Positions 1-10,041 of a stretch of 64,000 bases of DNA are shown here, one piece after another. The stretch's first letter is position 1; each line of letters begins with the position of its first letter. Source of the stretch: Owenia fusiformis (lineage: Eukaryota > Annelida > Polychaeta > Sabellida > Oweniidae). The notes beneath the pieces are model-generated. The model searched no databases. It saw nothing but the letters and a program-made list of their open reading frames with translations, and had not been told where the DNA came from. Position numbers and translations under genes: made by a program. The stretch is taken from positions 29,568,926 to 29,632,925 of the forward strand of contig CAIIXF020000002.1 of the NCBI GenBank assembly GCA_903813345.2, written 5' to 3'.

Positions 1-440
1 TTGTGAAAAAAGAATATTTAAATGCAAAATATATGAAATGCTGAGTTTGTAATAAGATAAATAATTCTGCCACAAGTGTAGACATGTCAGGAGCATTAAC
101 CAGCAATTGTCAATGGGGTGTGATTTTTGAGGTCTGCATCAATGCTAGAAGCAAACTCCCAAAAAGGGGGTAATTGGTGTTTATTCAGAGAAATTTTTGA
201 AAAGAGCATGTAATTGTTATCATAAACAATTTCAAATCATTCAAACTTGAATTACGATCGTTAACTCAGGTTAATCTTTTAGACCCATTCATTATCTTCA
301 AGAAAAGTATATGTATAGTGATAATATTCCAGATGAACAAAATTGGTCAAAAATTGGAATATTTCACCCATGTTTTTGCTTTTGCAATTGTTTGGCAAAG
401 GTAAAACCTAAGAGAATTTGGACTTTAGTAAAGGATTGGT

Positions 441-1136
441 ATCGATATGGAGAACTGAATTCAAAAATGTTTTTCTCTTAAACCAATCATTGAAAATGTT
501 ATGTAATGTTGACTGATTGACAACAACTTAATGCGAAAATTATTTAGAAATATTTTATTTTACTGTTTTTGTTAACATTTTTGTTTTTTTAGTGCAATTG
601 TTTTTGCTCCTTTCTATCAATTCTTGAGAATGAAATAAAATGTCTTTCCGAACCTTGTTGGAACAAAATGGCATATACAACATATTTTTAGACCCCTCAA
701 TATTATAGTTATACGTACAAAGGAATTTTGGGTTGTTTTTAAAAAAGTATTCAAAAAATTAAAACAAAATCCCCCAAAAAGATAAAAATCAAGATAAACC
801 TTTTATTTCATTAACAAGATACTTTTTTAAAATCAACCAAAATTTCCTTTGTACAATTACAGCATTGAAAGACCTAAACATGTTGTGTTTATTTCGTTTT
901 GTTCCAATGGGGTTCGGAAAGATGTTTCATTTCACTCTGGAAACATGATACCAAGAACAAAACAAGTGTTTGATGTGTTTTCTAAAACAATATAGATGAA
1001 AGTATATATATATTTTTCAAATTATATTGCTACCATTCAAAAGATGACCATTAAATTGACGATGTGTTAAATTTTTTTATGACTGGTTTAAGAGAAACGT
1101 GTGTTCAAAAAGTTCTCCATATCAATGCCGCTCCTT
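441..1136. mobile_element. Foldback (long inverted repeat) element, copy 1
   Basis: The two halves are imperfect reverse complements of each other. The left edge reads ATCGATATGGAGAAC followed by CTCTTAAACCA. The right edge reads TGGTTTAAGAGA followed by GTTCTCCATATCAAT. Inner blocks (CTTTCCGAACC, ACAAAGGAA, AAAAAAGTATT) are mirrored around about position 785. There is no coding capacity. A reverse-oriented relative lies at 8221-8903. It is flanked on the right by AATTTGGCAAAATTT-type sequence ending at CTACGCCACTG (1296), an end also seen at 39473, so the foldback probably sits inside a larger nonautonomous element. Positions 1-440 and 1297-1886 show no gene apart from this repeat context. 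Confidence 0.7.
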
Positions 1137-1886
1137 TGAAGATTCTAGCAAACTGGCAAAAATTGATTATCTAGATTGGACCAAAATTAAATCAAATTTG
1201 GCAAAATTTAAGCACATTTGACAGAGATTAGGCAAATTTGGAAAAGTTTTCACAAAACTCACCATAAGGTGGCACCAAAATCTGGCTACGCCACTGAACA
1301 TCTAACATAAAGAATTGAAATATTGAATGTCTATATCCACATGTTCAGAAATTTTAATGGCCTCCTAACTGGAGACCATTGCTTTTTTTCAGGTACACAT
1401 AGCTGAATCAATACATGCTCTATGTATTTCACTAAATATTCTAGCTATGGATTAAGTGACCTAAAAAAATTTATTTAAAAAGTTGGTCACTTAACTTTCT
1501 ATAATATATTTGCAGAAAATGATAACCCCTCAATTAAAAAACTAGGTACAATAATAAATTCTTTGCATTAAACTGAAAGATGTACACCAAATATGGCATC
1601 AGTTATGTGTACCTGAAAATAACATGTGACTCCAATTAGGTAGCCATTAACATTTCTAAACATATGGAGCTACCTTAAGCCTAAAACCCCATGAAGACAC
1701 ATTCTAAGATCTTGCACTGATGTGGGATGTGTGCTGCCATCTTTACATCTCAAGAAGTGAGAATGATAGGGGCACCATACTGCCATAGGCTTAATGCAAA
1801 TGTTCAATGTAAAATATCAATCTTTTTATACTTTAATTTTACTTTGATTGCAAATCTTGTAAATGAGAAAATATTTCTTATTCCAG

Positions 1887-2120
1887 TCACCAAGACAAGG
1901 TGCTGATACTGTTCTCTTCGCTGCTTTATCTCCATCCACACAACATACTGGTATCTGTTACTATGACAACTGTCAAAAAGTGCCATCTAGTGAGCAGTCG
2001 TTCAACATTGACTTGCAGGAACAATTATGGAGCCTAACTTGGGAGCATTTATCAATACTAAATAAAGTGAGAGATTCCATAAATCTGGACATTTTAAAAC
2101 CATCCATAGACTTTTCATAG
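1887..2120 (+). CDS. Last coding exon of a short-chain dehydrogenase/reductase (5' partial)
   Basis: The frame opens after a good acceptor (TTATTCCAG) and runs 77 codons to TAG. The start reads SPRQGADTVLFAALSP and continues with an HTGICYYDNC segment and an LQEQLWSLTWE segment. Known family pattern: SDR enzymes of the retinol dehydrogenase, WWOX and DHRSX type end with '(S/T)PxxGAxTxxxaA..pe..g..G.Y..nc', then 'LWxxs'. This exon would therefore be the C-terminal part after the catalytic YxxxK region. No Rossmann-fold exon (TGxxxGIG) or YxxxK exon is seen at 1-1886, so the rest should lie left of the window. Cofactor and substrate cannot be told from this fragment, though NAD(P)-dependent oxidation or reduction of a lipid or carbonyl is the family role. 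DHRSX-like is my best guess within the family, held weakly. The last about 20 codons after SILNKVRD are not family-conserved. Confidence 0.7.
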   Translation, partial: SPRQGADTVLFAALSPSTQHTGICYYDNCQKVPSSEQSFNIDLQEQLWSLTWEHLSILNKVRDSINLDILKPSIDFS

Positions 2121-3317
2121 AGTGCTCTTATAAGGGATTGACAGGTCACATGTGTTACATTAAAGGAGGATAAGCGACCTTCCCATTCTCTCAGGCTGGA
2201 TTTTCCCAAAAGCTGCAGTGATTTATATGTTATGACATACCTAGATTTTTTGAAAATTTGACTCAATTTTAGAAAGTATCCTGAATCTTGGAAAAAGCCA
2301 TGATTTGGTTTAGCACACTGGCTGACATTTTTTGCAAAGATCGGGCTAGATTAACATTTAGATATTGATATTTTCCCTTCATCCACCCAGATCTACCCCT
2401 GTGGACCGATTCCTACTGTATGTACGTACTAAGGTCTAGAAGCAATGTAGAATAGGCAGTTCCAGAAAATCATGCTAAATATTGATATTTCAATACAAAA
2501 GATTTACTCAGAAATTCATCCAGCTAACATACCTGTAATCAGGTAATGATTATACATTATTATCTTTATTATATATTATTGTATATCCTGGTTCTTGGTT
2601 TAGCAAAAATGAGTTACTGTTTATTGGAAAAGTCTATTCTGTTTGATGCTGAGAAGAAAACACAATATACAGATATACAGTAGTAGAAGAATCTTTATTT
2701 AAGCAGTTTGTGCTCTAATTGCTTCACAGTCATACATGTAATTCTTCAAAATTAGGTTCATAAAGTATTATGCAAATATGTATATTTGTGAGGAGATGCA
2801 AATAAAATACAGTATATTATAGTAAGTAGCAATATATTTTATAGACTGATATTACATGTACATGTATATATATATAGGTTATTTCCCGTGGAATAGAATT
2901 CATATTGAAAATCAAGCATGAAATAACCTTTTTATTCCATAATTTAATTTTTGAGAATTCAAGGAAAAAGATATTTCAAGAAAATTGAAAAATTGAAATT
3001 TTTTGGAAAAAATGAAAAACTGATTCAAAATAGATTTTTTTAAACAAATGAAAATCTTTGAAAAATTGCAATTTTTTGAAAATTTTTGAATTTTTTTTTC
3101 GAAAATTGGAAAAAATTGGAAAATCAAATTTTTTTGAAAAAAATGATTTTTTTGAAAAAATAGGGACAATATGATTTTTTTTCCAGGGACAATATGATTT
3201 TTCGAGTATATATGATTTTTTTACAGGGACAATATGATTTTTCGAGTATATATGATTTAAAGAGGGATAATATGATTTTATTTCCCCGGGAAAACAGTAG
3301 TATTATGGAATAAATAT
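2121..3317. other. Gene-free stretch with low-complexity A/T-rich DNA
   Basis: No exon was recognised here. Positions 2930-3170 are a run of GAAAAATTG/TTTTTGAAA-like low-complexity sequence. Positions 3166-3262 hold a short tandem repeat built on GGGACAATATGATTTTT and GAGTATATATGATTT. Short open frames across it are compositional. Confidence 0.6.
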
Positions 3318-3333
3318 TTATCTTCCTTAGAAA

Positions 3334-4195
3334 CCAGGAGAAAAATTCAAATTAATAATTTTATGTTCAAAATAATTAATGGACCAGTTCCAGTATATAT
3401 TGATGAAATTTTTGAGAAATTCTGTAACCCTAGGGGTTGTGATGAACACCATGAATTTTGATTACCTGTCCGATGCTCAGAAACCTTTCGCAAGTCTGCT
3501 GTTTGCTGCTATTGTTAGCTGGCTTAGCCTTCCAAATGAAATCAAACTTTGTAAAACAGACTGTAAACCTTCAAACAGAAACAAAAACTACTTTTCACGG
3601 ATCAACCTCAAATTATAACTACAAGCCAACTTAACATCACAAGAAGACATGAAATTATCATTTTAATCAAATCGTCTTAGAGCTGATCTCCTGTTTAAAG
3701 CCCAGATATATGCTAACAACTTCAATTTTATTGATACTCCTCACTGTATTATGTGGATTTCCTCAAACTTTGAAACATGTTTTCTTTCACTGCCCACTTT
3801 GAACTGCAGCAAGAGAAAAATTATTTAGAGATATCTCAGTAATAGCAGAAATTGAATATAGAACTCATAATGATTACCTGAATTCATTAAGGCATGGATG
3901 TAGTGACTTATCTTATGATCAAAACTCAATCATTATAACAACTGTTGCCAATTTTCTTGATACCAACAATCTGGCTCTCAAATAGATAACCTAAAGAGTT
4001 CTGAGCCAGCTTCCAGACCCGATATCACCCAAGAACCAGGGAATCCATGTGCCTGACCAGTACACATTTGCTGTGTATTATCCTATTTTTTTTTCATTTA
4101 TTTTGCTCCTCTACAATGCTGAAACGCGATTGAGGAGCAAGTTTTGTAATATATTATATTGATTTAAATAAATTGAATAAATAAATTTTAAAAAA
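3334..4195 (+). mobile_element. 3' tail of a degenerate non-LTR retrotransposon (LINE)
   Basis: The frame reads LETRRKIQ, then FMFKIINGPVPVYID, then SLPNEIKLCKT. Known pattern: the extreme C-terminus of many LINE reverse-transcriptase ORFs has 'LxxRR...yKIxNGxxPxYl' and 'WNSLPxxIk'. After it comes a weaker HVFFHCPL-like segment. The 3' end has AATAAATTGAATAAATAAA and an A-rich tail near 4190. Stops and frameshifts throughout show it is dead. It belongs to the duplicated unit, since a shorter relative lies at 27935-28645. The clade (CR1, Jockey or similar) cannot be set from this piece. Confidence 0.6.
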
Positions 4196-4668
4196 AATCA
4201 AATATTACATGGATATGTAATCTGGATGTCCATTGGCTAACTTTTAACAGTCACATGAAATGAAATGGATAAACTACATAATTCCCTGAATAATTTTAAA
4301 TCTCTGGCTTGATGAATAGAATCCCCCTGTTTAACAATGTTTGACATTGTTGGAGATTATAAGAATATGTCAACATAAGAATGATAAAAGCAGATACTAC
4401 TAGTATAATGTCCCAATAAAACAGGACCTAAAGGAAAAGTTGATTAACACGGTTATACTTCATTTGCTTGTGCATAGAGAGGAAAGGTGCCCACTCGGAG
4501 CACTGTAAATTTTGTCTCAATAAGCAATACTGACCAAACTTCCACAACAAAATTCCCACTGAATGGACTAAATAATTCTGAAAACTAGAGGCAGAATATG
4601 CTAGATTCAACGAGTTAATCTGCAACTTTTCTTCAGGCCTGTTTTTTGACACCCTGTATATATAAGGG

Positions 4669-4798
4669 TTATGTACTGGGAGGTTTTGGATATGGGGTCT
4701 ATCCAGAGGGAGATATGCATATAACCGTAGGGACTGAAGGTAGATGTGCATATCTCACGAGGGACGAACCCAATATCCAAACCGACTGTACATAACTG
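4669..4798. repeat. Short inverted-repeat (foldback MITE-like) element
   Basis: The left arm GTTATGTACTGGGAGG with TTTTGGATATGGG is mirrored by the right arm CCCAATATCCAAA with GTACATAAC. A related single arm is at about 27295-27400 (GTATGCACTGGGAGG). The 116- and 107-codon frames over 4428-5096 are by-products of this repeat. Positions 4799-5679 show no exon. Confidence 0.5.
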
Positions 4799-5679
4799 CT
4801 TTATCCTACACCAAGTAGAGTTTTCAGAGGCATATGGCCATTTCAATAGTACAAGGTGTAAAAATAAACAAATCATCCATATGCAAAGTCATTTTATTGC
4901 ATTACAGGAAGTGGGAAGATATGCACCGGAAGCGGGAAGATATGCACCGAAGCGAGAGATATGGCGGGAGATATGGAGGTTCTGGATATGGAAACCTCAA
5001 AATCAGGATATGGGATATATCTTAACAACTTATCTCCATAAAACTCTACTTGGCATAGGATACATGTATATCAAAGAAAATGATAAAAGCATGTGAGTAC
5101 ATATATGTGTATATAATAATTAAGATAAATATAAAATACTATAAAATACATGTATAAAATATATAATAATATACAGTAGTTTGGAATGAAAATCTAGCAA
5201 CTGAATTCACATCTCTAATGCTAGCTTAATATCACCATGTGTGTTAAGGTCAGGGTGCACTTATTTCATGACCATGTGCTATTTTCAGATAAACAATGTT
5301 TATTAACTCATTCCACACATCATCTTTCTGAGTGGTCCACAACTCGTACAAAAGGCTGTGGTGTGTACTTGCACTGGTATATCTATGTATGGGTGCACAT
5401 AAAAGAACACAGGTCTCCTTTGAGGAGGGGTTTCTGGCTAATTACCTTAATTACGACCGTATATATATGGGATATACCCAAGAGGTATTGCTCACCTTTA
5501 TTGGTGGTAAACAATAAACAATACAATACAATCTACATCTTTCATTCTTGCACAAAAGATGCAATAGTGTACCCAGACTATTAATTGGGGGTTGATACTT
5601 CTTCAGAATGTTTGAATAAGTAGAATATTCACGTGGTTTAATTTCCAAAATTGGGCGATCACTGCACTACATTTGGATT

Positions 5680-5685
5680 TTTATT
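5680..5685 (-). terminator. Probable polyadenylation signal of lengsin-like copy 1
   Basis: AATAAA on the minus strand (TTTATT on plus), 45 bp past the stop of the 5730-7067 gene. The same hexamer is conserved at 29152-29157 in the duplicate. Confidence 0.5.
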
Positions 5686-5729
5686 AGTTATAGGGTGTAC
5701 ACTATTTAAATCAAAACCTAGTCTTATGT

Positions 5730-7067
5730 CTACATTAAATGCATGTAGAGCTCCTTTTCTTTAAGTAAGGCCTCTTCAGTGTCAGGAATGTCAACGTCCA
5801 CAAAATTCATCTCACCAATCTCTTTCACCTCTTTGAACCAGCGTACGAATTGATTTCCTAAGGCATCACAGATTACCTCATCATCCTCTAGTGCTTTGAT
5901 ACCCTCCTTCAGTGTTTTAGGGAGCAAGACTGCATCTTCGTTATTCTCCTGGGGTAGTGACATTTTGTTTTTTACTCCATCAAGACCAGCTGCAATGTTT
6001 GCCGCCATTATGAGGTATGGGTTACCCAAACCACCGCTCATGCGGTTCTCAAAATAAGTCCCATTTTCATCTTTGTTCTTAACCCTGAGGGTATTCATGC
6101 GATTCTGGATGCCCCAGTCTGCCTTGGTAGCTGCCCAAGGAGTGCCCACACGCCTAAAACAGTTCACAGTGGAGGCATGGAGAACTGTGATAGCTCGTGC
6201 ATGATGTATGATTCCCCCAATCCATTGCTGGGCAAACTCGGAGAGATTATACTTCTGGGTAGGATCATACAATATGTTTCTGTCATCTTTGTTGTACAAT
6301 GAATAGTTAAAATGCAAACCATTGCCAACCTCAGGCCCAGCCTTTGTAATGAATGTTGCAAAGTGATCATTGGTCTGACAGATTTCTTTTATACCTGCTT
6401 TGGCATTAAATACATTGTCGGCTCCCTGGATCCCAAGCATAGGTTTCATAACCAGTTCAAACTGACCACCAGTGTACTCAGTCTGCAGTGTTTCGAGGTC
6501 AACACCCGCTTTGTATAGACGTTGTTCAATATCGTAGATAAGCCGCTGAGATGAAGCGAATACACTATGGACACAAATGTCCCTTCCTGAGAAAACAGGG
6601 GTTGTACGATCTTTCTCAAACATAAGGAATTCTAACTCACATGAAGATTTCACTGATAAACCCATATCATCCAGACGTTGTAGTTGTTGCCGTGCAACAT
6701 ACCGTGGTGATGCAGATTGGTATGTACCATCTTCATACCAATGTGGTTCACAAATGACTTCACCCGTGATGACCTCACTGTTATCAAATGGTACAAGATG
6801 GAAAGTATTTGGCTCTGGTATCAATTGAACGTTACCATGGTTTGTATCCTTGACTTCTTGAAAAAATGTTATCTCTCCATTAGGCCCAATCCCCAGTATT
6901 CCTCCATAGATGCCGACTCCTTGTTTTGCCATGGATAAAAGGTTTCTTCTTGGAACTACTTTTCCTCGTGCAATGCCATTCATGTCTGCCACAGTGAAGC
7001 GGATGTAGTCACATTGTGAGGCTTTCCTCTCTAAATCTTCAAGAACTTTCTTGCTGCAACTAGCCAT
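5730..7067 (-). CDS. LGSN: Lengsin-like / glutamine synthetase I-type protein, copy 1
   Basis: A complete 445-residue protein in one coding exon. The N-terminal beta-grasp is visible (DYIRFTVADMNG with RGKVVPR, about residues 20-40). The C-terminal catalytic barrel shows C-E144-L-E146-F, E197 and E204 in TEYTGGQFE, H252 in GNGLHF, FRR at 304-306, WGIQNR at 318-323, E340-N-R342 and NPYL at 349-352. The metal and substrate glutamates of GSI are therefore mostly kept. The flap glutamate (E327 of bacterial GSI, in the PGYEAP motif) is not: the equivalent stretch is GTPWAAT. Vertebrate lengsin is a known non-enzymatic member, so real glutamine synthesis is doubtful. The start lies in a strong context (CACCATGG), 17 bases after a TTTTTTATTCCAG acceptor, so at least one 5' noncoding exon lies upstream, beyond or within the 27-bp array. 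The head-to-head neighbour is mARC. It is 96.6% identical to copy 2 (15 differences counted). Confidence 0.9.
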   Translation of the reverse strand: MASCSKKVLEDLERKASQCDYIRFTVADMNGIARGKVVPRRNLLSMAKQGVGIYGGILGIGPNGEITFFQEVKDTNHGNVQLIPEPNTFHLVPFDNSEVITGEVICEPHWYEDGTYQSASPRYVARQQLQRLDDMGLSVKSSCELEFLMFEKDRTTPVFSGRDICVHSVFASSQRLIYDIEQRLYKAGVDLETLQTEYTGGQFELVMKPMLGIQGADNVFNAKAGIKEICQTNDHFATFITKAGPEVGNGLHFNYSLYNKDDRNILYDPTQKYNLSEFAQQWIGGIIHHARAITVLHASTVNCFRRVGTPWAATKADWGIQNRMNTLRVKNKDENGTYFENRMSGGLGNPYLIMAANIAAGLDGVKNKMSLPQENNEDAVLLPKTLKEGIKALEDDEVICDALGNQFVRWFKEVKEIGEMNFVDVDIPDTEEALLKEKELYMHLM

Positions 7068-7160
7068 GGTGCTTATAAGACGACCTGGAATAAAAAATAA
7101 TATGCATATGTACTTTTATTGTTTGAAATAATCTTGACCTGTTTTACTTAATCATTTTAA

Positions 7161-8027
7161 ACATGCAATCCTTGCATACTGATCCAACCATTTAATCCCT
7201 ACATAGTAATCAACCATGCAATCTCTTCATACTAAATCAACCATGCAATCCCTGCATACAGATCCAACCATGCAACCCTAAATAGTGATCAAACAATACA
7301 ATCCCTATATACTGAATCAACCATGCAATCCCTTCATACTGATCCAAACACCAAATCAACCATACAATCCCTGCACATTGATCTGACCATGCAATCCCTA
7401 CATACTGACTAAACCATTCAATCACAGCATAATGATCCAACCATACAATTCCTTCATACTGATCAAACCATGCAATTCCTACATACTGAATTAACATGCA
7501 ATCCCAGCATACTGTTGCGTTCTAACCATGTAATCCCTCCATAGTGATCCAACCAAGCAATCCTTGCATACTGATCCAAGCATGCAAGCAATCCATGCAT
7601 ACTGATCCACCAATGCAATCTCTTGAAGTTAATACTGAATCAAACATGCAATCATTGCATACTGATCCAACCATGCAAGACCTGTTAAGTGATCCAACCA
7701 TACAATCCTTGCATACTGAACCAACCATGCAATCCTTGCATACTGATCCAACCATGAAATACCTGCATAATGATCCAACCATGCAACCCTTGCACAATGA
7801 CCCAACCATGTAATACTTGCATAATAAAAATCAACCATGCAAACCCTACATACTGATGAGACCATGCAATCTCTTCATGCTGATCAAACCATGTGATTCC
7901 AAAATACTGAACCAGCCATGCAATACCTGCATAGTGATCCAACTATGCAATCCTTGCATACTGAATTAACTCAGCTCAGTAGAGTAAGTTCCAACCATAT
8001 GGCAATCCCTGCATACTGATCAAACCA
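7161..8027. repeat. Degenerate 27-bp minisatellite upstream of lengsin-like copy 1
   Basis: About 30 diverged repeats of a 26-27 bp unit with core CCATGCAATCC, then (C/T)TGCATACTGATC. The same array, longer and partly homogenised, lies at 30634-32430 upstream of copy 2. It starts about 77 bp upstream of the lengsin splice acceptor, so it probably lies in the first intron or promoter. The 60-95-codon frames over it arise because the unit is a multiple of three. Confidence 0.85.
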
Positions 8028-8084
8028 CATTCTGATACTCATAACATCTTTCTGTTTCTGTTTCATCTGAAACATTCTCTGATA

Positions 8085-8903
8085 CAGTGGCGTAGCCAGG
8101 ATTTGTCAAGGGGGTTCTAATATTTCCCTCCCAAAATTGTTTCGAATATGTCTACTGGTGAATTTAGTGAAATTTTGCCAAATTTACTCAAATTTTACCA
8201 AATTTAATCAAAGAATGGGTATCGATATGGCGATCTTTTTGAACACACGTTTCTCTTAAACCAGTCATCAAAAATTTCTGAAAATCTTACAAATTGTCAA
8301 TTTAATGGCCATCTTTTGAATGGTAACAATATAATTTGAAATAGATATACATAGTTTCATCTATATTGTTTTAAAAAACACATCAAACACTTGTTTTGTT
8401 CTTGGTATCATGTTTCCAGAGTGAAATGAAACATCTTTCCGAACCTCATTGGAACAAAACGACATAAACACAACATGTTTAGGTCTCTCAATATTGTAAT
8501 TGTACAAAGGAAATGTTGGTTGATTTTAAAAAAGTATCTTGTTAATGAAATAAAAGGTTTTCTTGATTTTTATCTATTTAAGGGGGATTTTGTTTTAATT
8601 TTTTGAATACTTTTTTAAAATCAACCAAAAATTCCTTTGTATAACTTTAATATTGAGAGATCTAAAAACATGTTGTACATGCTATTTTGTTCCAACAAGG
8701 TTCGGAAAGACATTTTATTTCATTCTCAAAAAACAATTGCACTAAAAAAACAAAAAATGTTACCAAAAACAGTTATATAAAATATTTCTAAATAATTTTT
8801 GCATTTAATTGTTGTCAATCAGTCAACATTACATAAAATGCCATGTCTTTTTACAGAATGTTTTCAATGATTGGTTTAAGAGAAAAACATTGTTGAATTC
8901 AGT
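8085..8903. mobile_element. Nonautonomous element end with foldback copy 2
   Basis: It begins with CAGTGGCGTAGCCAGG, the same terminus that ends elements at 1296 and 39473 in reverse orientation. It then has TTTGCCAAATTTA-type sequence and, from 8221, a foldback that is the reverse complement of 441-1136. The right arm stops early at GAATTCAGT (8903), so this copy is truncated. There is no coding potential. Confidence 0.65.
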
Positions 8904-9003
8904 ACTTTAGTAAGCATACGATAGTATGAGGCAAACTCTGTGATCGTAGATTGTGTAACGACCCTTGATAGCAAGTTGTTAGCTGTAGTGGCTTAAGTCT
9001 TTA

Positions 9004-9274
9004 TAGCTCAGTCGGTAGAGCATCAGTCTTTGGATCCCTTGGGTCATTACATTGGTGTCAGATGTGGGATCAAAGCATTGGTTGTATTGTTTGCGCCCGT
9101 GTGTGTGTGGTAGTCACTGCTAGGAAAGCAGGGCTTTGAAAGGGGGAGATAGTGTAACAACCCTTGATAACAAGTTGCTACTACGGCCCTGCTGTAGTGG
9201 CTTAAGCCTTTATAGCTCGGTAGAGCATCAGTCTTTAGATCCAAGGGTCCTAGGTTCAATTCCCACACGGTGCA
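9004..9274 (+). repeat. tRNA-derived SINE-like repeat, two partial copies
   Basis: Two diverged repeats each carry TTATAGCTC(AGTC)GGTAGAGC. The first (9004-9015) has a perfect pol III A box, TAGCTCAGTCGG. The second also has a B box, GGTTCAATTCC (9253-9263). The T-stem and anticodon stem do not pair properly, so this is not a working tRNA gene. Each copy is preceded by GTAACRACCCTTGATARCAAG. Confidence 0.5.
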
Positions 9275-9399
9275 TTGAATTTAGCACACTTTCTTTCAAT
9301 TTCTCTGGCTTGTTACACTATGCTCGTTAGTTAGTAATTACTCTGGGGCACCCTCGGGTCATTACAATTGTATCAAAAGTAATAGCATCTCAAAACCGT

Positions 9400-9641
9400 A
9401 AAATTTTCTAGGGGGAGTGGACCACTCCTCACAACCACCACAAAACAATTTGAAATTGCATGCATTTGTTAATTCCAAACCAATATAGGGAGTAACTGAT
9501 CCCCCCCCCCACCCCTCTGTCTTACGCGATTTGATTTACGCGACAAAAAAATGACAATTTTATATTCTCTTTAGTAGACTAAGCTAAAAACCGCACCCCC
9601 TTGGAGAAAAGCCCGGAGAAAAGTGTCTTACGGGCCTGAAT
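9400..9641. repeat. Fragment of the 15.6-21.9 kb repeat family, inverted
   Basis: TAAAATTTTCTAGGGGG, a C-tract, CTTACGCGATTTGATTTACGCG, and CTTGGAGAAAAG with GTGTCTTACGGGCC. This is the reverse complement of the left end of the element starting at 15613. No gene is present. Confidence 0.55.
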
Positions 9642-9982
9642 AACGGCCAATATTATCATCTACCTAATGTCAATGCATTAAAAATCAAACATCAAAGCTT
9701 TAATAGCTTTAATGGGCAATAGGCATTGTATTTCCTGCATACATTCAACTGGATAACCTTACCTGTAATTTTAACGTGCCCTAGATCTAGTTCATTGACC
9801 TGTCGACTGTCCTGATTCAAGGTTAGATTACTAGAATTAAAGTCCGATTCCGCACTGATGCACTGTTGAAAAGAGAATACTGTTGAAAATAAGGAATGAA
9901 ATACACTCCAGCTGTACACACCAAGATACCTGCCGCTGTCCAAGAACTCCAGAACCGCGGGATTACGAATAAGTATGGCATA

Positions 9983-10031
9983 TCATGTGACCAGTCATGT
10001 GACTTGAAAGAAGCTTATGTATATCACGTGA
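9983..10031 (+). promoter_or_regulatory. Three E-box-type motifs upstream of mARC copy 1
   Basis: TCATGTGAC at 9983-9991 and 9995-10003, and TCACGTGA at 10024-10031, end 10 bp before the ATG at 10042. All three are conserved before copy 2 (39777-39827). Known: TCACGTGA and TCATGTGA bind bHLH-zip factors of the USF/MITF/TFE type. Use here is inferred from conservation and position only. Confidence 0.45.
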
Positions 10032-10041
10032 TAAATTTAAA

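Noticed and set aside
4746-5096. 116-codon frame with GRYAP repeats
   Set aside because: It begins inside an inverted-repeat element and continues through short direct repeats (GGGAAGATATGCACCG); no counterpart gene.
9206-9274. Functional tRNA gene
   Set aside because: A and B boxes are present but the T-stem and anticodon stem do not pair and the acceptor ends do not match.
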